Shown: in pieces, positions 6,319 through 10,169 of the stretch | Numbering within the stretch: the first letter of the stretch is position 1 | Layout: each line of letters begins with the position of its first letter | Assembly: GCA_012800685.1 (NCBI GenBank) | Contig: JAAZIT010000095.1 | Coordinates: 1-10,169, forward strand | From: Clostridiales bacterium | GTDB taxonomy: Bacteria > Bacillota > Clostridia > Oscillospirales > Ruminococcaceae | Direction of reading: 5' to 3' | DNA: 10,169 bases | Program-made: the position numbers and the translations under genes | The notes under the pieces: generated by a model | Database searches by the model: none | What the model was told of the DNA's origin: nothing | Seen by the model: only the letters and a program-made list of their open reading frames with translations

Positions 6319-6342
6319 TAGGGAAGGAGTTAAATATATATT

Positions 6343-7347
6343 ATGAAAGATAGCTATTCTAATGATTGTCCTGAATATTTAAAATCGTTTTTAAACTATT
6401 TAGTATTAGTTAAGGACCGTGCAGATCGCACTGAAGAAGCGTACTATATTGATATTAGATCTTTTTTAAGGTTTATAAAAATCTCAAATGGTCTAGTCAG
6501 TAAAAATTGTGAGTACACAGATATAACTATCAGTGATGTACCAATTTCCTATATGAAGAAATTTACTTTAAGCAACGCTTACGATTATCTTGGATATTTA
6601 AAAACTGTTAGGAATAATTCCACAGCTACTAGAGCTAGAAAAACTTCTGCACTAAAGCAGTTCTTTAATTACCTTCACAAAAAAGCTTCACTTATTTCCA
6701 AAAACCCTCTTGTGGATTTGGAGCTTCCTAGAGTTAAAAATAAGTTACCAAAATTTCTTTCCCTTGAAGAAAGCCTTAAATTACTAAGAAATATTGAATC
6801 AAAGTATCAAGAACGTGATTATTGTATGTTGGTATTATTTTTAAATTGTGGTATGAGGTTAAGTGAGTTAGTTGGACTTGATAAAAGAGATTACAGTAAA
6901 GATAATCATACTTTAAGACTCTTTGGTAAAGGACGTAAAGAACGTATTATCTACTTAAACGAGTCCTGTATTGATGCTTTAGAAGCTTATTTAGAAGTTA
7001 GAAAAAATGTTGAAACTGAACCTAATGCTTTATTTTTATCTCGAAATAACAAACGAATTGATAAAAGACGTGTTCAACAAATTGTAGAAGAAAATCTAAC
7101 AAGAGCTGGGCTTGGAAATCTTGGTGTAACTACCCACAAGCTCCGTCATACTGCTGCAACATTAATGTATCAGCATGGAAATGTAGATACATTGGTTTTA
7201 AAAGAAATTTTGGGACATAAAAGTATTGCCACAACTGAAATATATACTCATCTATCTAGTGAAAGTCTTAAAAAAGCCGCTGAGTCCTCCCCTCTCGCTA
7301 ATGTTAAAAATGAAAATATTAAGGATAATAATGACGGCAAAAAATAA
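6343..7347 (+). CDS. xerC: Tyrosine recombinase, XerC/XerD type
   Basis: This 334-residue protein has an N-terminal SAM-like core-binding domain (about 10-115) and a C-terminal catalytic domain (about 135-315). All catalytic residues are present: Arg172 (CGMRLSEL), Lys196 (FGKGRKER), His266 and Arg269 (THKLRHT), His292 (LGHKS) and nucleophile Tyr301 (IYTH). Such enzymes resolve chromosome dimers at dif with FtsK. It is somewhat longer than the roughly 300 residues of standard XerC/D, through extra length between the N-terminal helices and a charged tail, as in other Oscillospirales copies I recall. GGGAAGGAG at 6321-6329 serves as ribosome binding site with a long 13-base spacing. The gene has its own promoter and ends at a bidirectional terminator. 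The C versus D assignment is uncertain; a decayed relative lies inverted upstream. Confidence 0.92.
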   Translation: MKDSYSNDCPEYLKSFLNYLVLVKDRADRTEEAYYIDIRSFLRFIKISNGLVSKNCEYTDITISDVPISYMKKFTLSNAYDYLGYLKTVRNNSTATRARKTSALKQFFNYLHKKASLISKNPLVDLELPRVKNKLPKFLSLEESLKLLRNIESKYQERDYCMLVLFLNCGMRLSELVGLDKRDYSKDNHTLRLFGKGRKERIIYLNESCIDALEAYLEVRKNVETEPNALFLSRNNKRIDKRRVQQIVEENLTRAGLGNLGVTTHKLRHTAATLMYQHGNVDTLVLKEILGHKSIATTEIYTHLSSESLKKAAESSPLANVKNENIKDNNDGKK

Positions 7348-7372
7348 TTTGTACATAATTTACTGTGATACA

Positions 7373-7424
7373 AATAAAACAACTAAGCGACTAGGAATAA
7401 TCTTGGTCGCTTAGTTGTTTTATT
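7373..7424. terminator. Bidirectional intrinsic terminator between convergent genes
   Basis: AATAAAACAACTAAGCGAC (7373-7391) pairs perfectly with 7406-7424, and the stem extends inward by six more pairs including two G-U, around a 4-base loop (7397-7400). On plus the stem ends in TTGTTTTATTTTG; on minus in TTGTTTTATTTG. It lies between the ends of the recombinase gene (+) and the lipoprotein gene (-) and can serve both. Confidence 0.88.
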
Positions 7425-7465
7425 TTGCCTATATTTTTTGCCAGAAAGTTTCCAGGCGTATTATA

Positions 7466-7508
7466 TTTTTTACTGAAGTATTTTTATTGAAGTATTTTTA
7501 CTGAAAGT
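7466..7508. repeat. Short tandem repeats over the lipoprotein stop codon
   Basis: On the plus strand TTTTTACTGAAGTA, TTTTTATTGAAGTA and TTTTTACTGAAAGTA follow one another (units of 14, 14 and 15 bases). They cover the last codons and the stop of the minus-strand lipoprotein gene. A 14-base step is not a multiple of three, so gain or loss of a unit changes the reading frame at the C-terminus. Confidence 0.8.
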
Positions 7509-8258
7509 AAGACCGCTATATTCGTCTTGTAACCCTTTTCTGGTAAAGAGACATTCTAGGTTTTCTGTATCTGGGTTAGTAGTCTCTATAAATGTTATAA
7601 ATTCTCCGTCTCTATAAAAATGTCCGCTTGCTGAAACTTTTTTCATGTTAGTATGACTAAATTTGAGATTTTGGAAAGGGGAAGAAAAGTTAAAAACAAG
7701 TTCAATCGTATAATAGTCTCTAGTAGGCTTTTCATCAATGCCAAGATAGATGACCTCGCCCATTTCAGTTATTTCAAAAATTGTCCAAAATGAAACTGTA
7801 GCCTCTTGGTAGTCAAGTTCCATTGTTGAGTATACTGTCTCTATGCTTTTGCTTTGTCCATCTATGATAACAACTGTACCTTCCACCGTACCTTTATTAG
7901 AAGCTTCATTAGAGAGATAAAAGACAAGAGAAATTTTAGAGTTAAACGGTGAAAAAGCTGTAGCTTCTTGCTGTATCTCCCAGAAATTTTGGATAGACTC
8001 TATTTCGTGATATTGTAGAGAGTCACTAGTATAATCTAAATCACATTTTACAGAACCGTTAAGAGTACGAGTAAGAACAATATCAGGAGTTTCTTCTAGG
8101 TTCTTTTCTAGACTTTGACTAGTTTCTTCATCTTGGTTGTTTTCAGTAGCTGAGTATGATTGTCTATTATCTGAGTAAGACCTAATTTCATCTTCTGTGC
8201 AAGAACAAAGACTAAATACAAGTACAATAGATAGTAGTATAAGCAATAATCTCTTCAT
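7470..8258 (-). CDS. Putative lipoprotein of unknown function
   Basis: I do not recognise this family. From the ATG at 8258 it is 262 residues. MKRLLLILLSIVLVFSLCSC is a lipoprotein signal peptide: two basic residues, a hydrophobic core and a lipobox LCSC with the lipidated cysteine at residue 20. A polar, acidic linker (about 21-60) rich in Ser, Asn, Gln and Glu follows, as is common for surface-tethered lipoproteins. The remaining 200 residues alternate short hydrophobic and polar stretches (for example SLVFYLSNE and YTIELVFNF), suggesting a beta-rich extracellular domain. No catalytic motif or extra cysteine pattern stands out. It is monocistronic between the terminator at 7373-7424 and the end of the U32 gene. 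An ATG at 8267 directly abuts the Shine-Dalgarno and is unlikely to be used. The C-terminus lies within tandem repeats. Confidence 0.8.
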   Translation of the reverse strand: MKRLLLILLSIVLVFSLCSCTEDEIRSYSDNRQSYSATENNQDEETSQSLEKNLEETPDIVLTRTLNGSVKCDLDYTSDSLQYHEIESIQNFWEIQQEATAFSPFNSKISLVFYLSNEASNKGTVEGTVVIIDGQSKSIETVYSTMELDYQEATVSFWTIFEITEMGEVIYLGIDEKPTRDYYTIELVFNFSSPFQNLKFSHTNMKKVSASGHFYRDGEFITFIETTNPDTENLECLFTRKGLQDEYSGLTFSKNTSIKILQ

Positions 8259-8267
8259 ATTTGACAT

Positions 8268-8274
8268 CTCCTTT
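8268..8274 (-). promoter_or_regulatory. Shine-Dalgarno of the lipoprotein gene, decides its start
   Basis: AAAGGAG on the minus strand touches an ATG at 8267 with no spacing and lies 9 bases before a second in-frame ATG at 8258. The second has the normal spacing and begins a compact signal peptide (MKRLLL), so it is chosen. Confidence 0.8.
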
Positions 8275-8421
8275 TTAATTTAAAATTAGCAATATTAAGT
8301 TACGTCTTGATTAACAAACTCATTTTCAAAGCAATTCTAATTAACTTTTTTGTACTACTATTAATTAACCTTTAAAAAACATAAACCTATATAAGCTTCT
8401 AAACTTTGTATTAAATAAGCC

Positions 8422-9654
8422 TTATTTTTTTATTCTCATAATTGCATTATTAGGAAATATCATATCTGATTTAATCATAAACTTCATAGTTGCGTGGTTT
8501 GCTGTTTCAATAGGCTCCCCTTTTTCATTAAAAAGCTCATCTGCAATAATAGTAATTGGTTCTCCAATATGTGTTAGTATTTCTATCTCGTCGCCTTTAA
8601 AAAACTTGTTGCGCTGGCTAGCGTGTATCATACCATTTTCGCATTTATCAATTACTGCTACAACATCATATTCACGAATATATCCACTGTTTTCATAATA
8701 TTGACAGTCCTTAGGATGCCCAAAAAAGAAGCCTGAACAATATGCTCTATGTGAAACCTTAAACACCTCATCGTGAATCCATTGAGGCAATTTAAAATCA
8801 TTTGGATTAGCTTTATAAACGTCCATAGCCTTTCTGTATGCGTTTGTTATTACAGATACATAATAAGCCGACTTGGCTCTTCCTTCAATTTTAAAGCTAT
8901 TTACACCAGCTTCAGCAAGCTTATCAATGTGGTCGATCATACACAAGTCTTTAGCATTAAGAATATATGTACCACTTTGGTCTTCAAAGACTGGGAAAAA
9001 CTCGTTAGTTCTTTTTTCCTCCATTAAATGATATCCCCATCTACAAGGCTGTGCGCATTCGCCACGATTAGCATCTCTGTCCACTAAATAACTTGAAAGA
9101 AGACATCTACCACTAAAGCTAACACACATGGCTCCATGGACAAAACACTCGATATCTAAGTTCTTAGGTGTTTTGCCTCTAATCTCAGCTATTTCATCTA
9201 AAGATAATTCTCTTGCCAATACAACTCTCTTAGCACCCATGTTGTAAAACTCATTTGCAGTAACAAAATTAACAATTCCAGCTTGAGTTGAGATATGAAT
9301 TTCCATATCAGGAGCATATTTTTTTATTAGTGATAAAACACCAATATCATTAGCAATAAGTGCATCAACATTAGCGTTTTTTGCATCGTCGAGGAACTTC
9401 TCAAAATGAATTATTTCATTATTTCTTGGGAGAGTATTACAAGTCATGTATACCTTGACATTTTGTGAATGTGCAAGATCCACAGCTGTTTTAAGAGTTT
9501 CAGACGTAAAGTTTTGTGGTGAAGCCCTCATTCCAAACATCTGTCCGCCAAGATAAACGGCATCAGCGCCGTAGTCTAGAGCAGCTCTGAGACGTTCCGT
9601 ATCACCAACTGGTGATAAGATTTCTAATAGGTTATTCGAAGTATTGTTCATCAT
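8422..9654 (-). CDS. U32-family protein, YrrO/TrhP-like (tRNA uridine hydroxylation)
   Basis: This 410-residue protein starts with the U32 hallmark ELLSP-like ILSPVGDTERLRAALDYGADAVYLG. It carries the full family signature E169-C-F-V-H-G-A-M-C...G-R-C-L-L-S. Four conserved cysteines (177, 184, 200, 204) fit the iron-sulfur site known in this family. The C-terminal part (about 325-410) matches the small beta-barrel domain of the longer members. Despite the peptidase name, members such as E. coli TrhP and Bacillus YrrN/YrrO take part in prephenate-dependent 5-hydroxylation of tRNA U34. Presence beside mltG matches the Bacillus yrrL-yrrM-yrrN-yrrO region, which favours a YrrO-like role. Start at 9654 has AAAAAGG 9 bases upstream and overlaps the mltG end by 23 bases, implying coupling. 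The exact substrate is inferred. Confidence 0.9.
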   Translation of the reverse strand: MMNNTSNNLLEILSPVGDTERLRAALDYGADAVYLGGQMFGMRASPQNFTSETLKTAVDLAHSQNVKVYMTCNTLPRNNEIIHFEKFLDDAKNANVDALIANDIGVLSLIKKYAPDMEIHISTQAGIVNFVTANEFYNMGAKRVVLARELSLDEIAEIRGKTPKNLDIECFVHGAMCVSFSGRCLLSSYLVDRDANRGECAQPCRWGYHLMEEKRTNEFFPVFEDQSGTYILNAKDLCMIDHIDKLAEAGVNSFKIEGRAKSAYYVSVITNAYRKAMDVYKANPNDFKLPQWIHDEVFKVSHRAYCSGFFFGHPKDCQYYENSGYIREYDVVAVIDKCENGMIHASQRNKFFKGDEIEILTHIGEPITIIADELFNEKGEPIETANHATMKFMIKSDMIFPNNAIMRIKK

Positions 9655-10169
9655 TTATACCGGCCTTTTTAAGATTTTCTTTGTGCTGGTCATAAGTATT
9701 TGCATAAAAACATTCTTTAGTATTAATATCAGAGCAGAAATAGAAATAATCTGTCTTTGGTGCTTCAAGAACAGCTAATATAGCATCAATACCTGGGTTT
9801 CCAATAGGGCTAGGTGTTAGTCCTATTGAAACATAGGTGTCATATGCATCCTCATACATAGCCTGAGATGCAGCATCTTCATTTTGTGGTAATATTACTT
9901 TTGTGTAATACTTATTTGTAGCATCAGATTGAAGCTTTGGAAAATCTTCAGGATTTTTAAGTCTATTAATAAAAACTGATGCAACTAATTGCATATCATT
10001 TGTTTTTGCAGCTTCCGCTTGAACAATTGAAGCAAGAGTAAACACTTCTTCAGTAGTAAAACCACTATCCTTAATTTTGTCATAAAGATCATATTTATCA
10101 AAGATGGATTCCATTTCTTGACGTAAATTTTTCGTCACATTATAAGCCGAGTCATCAATGTAAAATCTG
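9632..10169 (-). CDS. mltG: Endolytic transglycosylase MltG, C-terminal part (partial)
   Basis: The 5' end is outside the window; the frame stays open to base 10169, and 178 residues are visible. A GTG at 10138 is internal, since the frame before it reads RFYIDDSAYN, as expected for the YxF segment of MltG. The catalytic glutamate is in LASIVQAEAA (codon at 10013-10015). Then come VFINRL, LQSDAT, YDTY, GLTPSPIGNPG and the C-terminal TYDQH, all typical of the YceG/MltG domain. MltG is a membrane-anchored, cell-wall enzyme that cleaves nascent glycan strands and sets their length. One small difference is a cysteine (KECF) where many members have a histidine before the final FxxTYxxH stretch. 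The downstream U32 gene overlaps it by 23 bases. Confidence 0.93.
   Translation of the reverse strand, partial: RFYIDDSAYNVTKNLRQEMESIFDKYDLYDKIKDSGFTTEEVFTLASIVQAEAAKTNDMQLVASVFINRLKNPEDFPKLQSDATNKYYTKVILPQNEDAASQAMYEDAYDTYVSIGLTPSPIGNPGIDAILAVLEAPKTDYFYFCSDINTKECFYANTYDQHKENLKKAGINDEQYFE

Larger units (their letters stand above)
5457..6342. other. Long gene-poor interval between mutS2 and the recombinase gene
   Basis: About 0.89 kb with no convincing intact gene on either strand. It contains the second copy of the 17-bp duplication, a decayed xer fragment on the minus strand (5551-5726), a perfect 18-bp stem (5780-5822), several AT-rich inverted repeats (5890-5936, 5993-6059, 6059-6103), a promoter (6183-6211) and two adjacent hairpins (6266-6318) before the recombinase start. 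Apart from these I see nothing that codes. Frames such as 5890-5973 have no ribosome binding site. The mix of gene debris and inverted repeats suggests a site of past insertion, duplication or rearrangement. Confidence 0.7.

Noticed and set aside
7226..7414. Out-of-frame 62-residue reading frame over the end of the recombinase gene
   Set aside because: It lies mostly within the recombinase coding sequence and runs into the terminator stem, so it is not a gene.
8259..8267. First ATG (8267) of the lipoprotein frame as its start
   Set aside because: It touches the Shine-Dalgarno with no spacing, whereas the second ATG at 8258 has a 9-base spacing and starts a compact signal peptide.
8411..8428. 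AAATAAG/CTTATTT hairpin at the end of the U32 gene as a terminator
   Set aside because: Very short AT stem overlapping the stop codon and followed on the minus strand by AATACAAAG rather than a U-tract.
10136..10138. GTG as the start of a short MltG-like protein
   Set aside because: The frame continues upstream without a stop to the window edge and reads as normal MltG sequence, so the gene is truncated by the window, not short.

Overview
The window is a stretch of AT-rich chromosome from a low-GC Gram-positive bacterium, most likely a Clostridia member of the Oscillospirales/Ruminococcaceae type. The reasons are the gene order phoH-ybeY-dgkA-era-yqzL-recO (a Firmicutes block, with the tiny yqzL between era and recO as in Bacillus), a MutS2 with a C-terminal Smr domain, purine-rich Shine-Dalgarno sites, and an mltG gene directly followed by a U32-family gene. 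The taxonomic placement is inference; no rRNA or tRNA gene is present to anchor it.

Layout. Positions 1-2954 (+) hold a tight housekeeping run: the 3' end of phoH, then ybeY, dgkA (undecaprenol/diacylglycerol kinase family), era, a 28-codon yqzL-family gene, and recO. Several of these genes overlap by a few bases. They concern rRNA maturation and ribosome assembly (YbeY, Era), lipid-carrier phosphorylation (DgkA) and recombinational repair (RecO). A modest hairpin follows recO, then mutS2 (3060-5456, +).

Positions 5457-6342 form a gene-poor interval of almost 0.9 kb, and it is the most unusual part. It holds a 17-bp tandem duplication at the mutS2 stop codon, a decayed and inverted fragment of a xer-type tyrosine recombinase gene (5551-5726, -), a perfect 18-bp terminator-like stem, a pair of mutually exclusive stem-loops, a good extended -10 promoter, and a perfect 13-bp palindrome just upstream of the intact tyrosine recombinase gene (6343-7347, +). 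The palindrome has the 11-6-11 geometry of a dif-like site but could equally be an mRNA hairpin.

From 7373 onward transcription is convergent. A strong bidirectional terminator (7373-7424) separates the recombinase from a minus-strand gene for an unrecognised lipoprotein (7470-8258). Further on, also on the minus strand, mltG (cell-wall lytic transglycosylase, cut by the window edge) overlaps a U32-family gene resembling the YrrO/TrhP tRNA-hydroxylation proteins.

The coding content is otherwise ordinary core genome. I see no CRISPR array, RNA gene, intact insertion sequence or defence system. The items worth a second look are the inverted xer remnant, the structured interval around it, the short tandem duplications that fall on two stop codons, and the uncharacterised lipoprotein.
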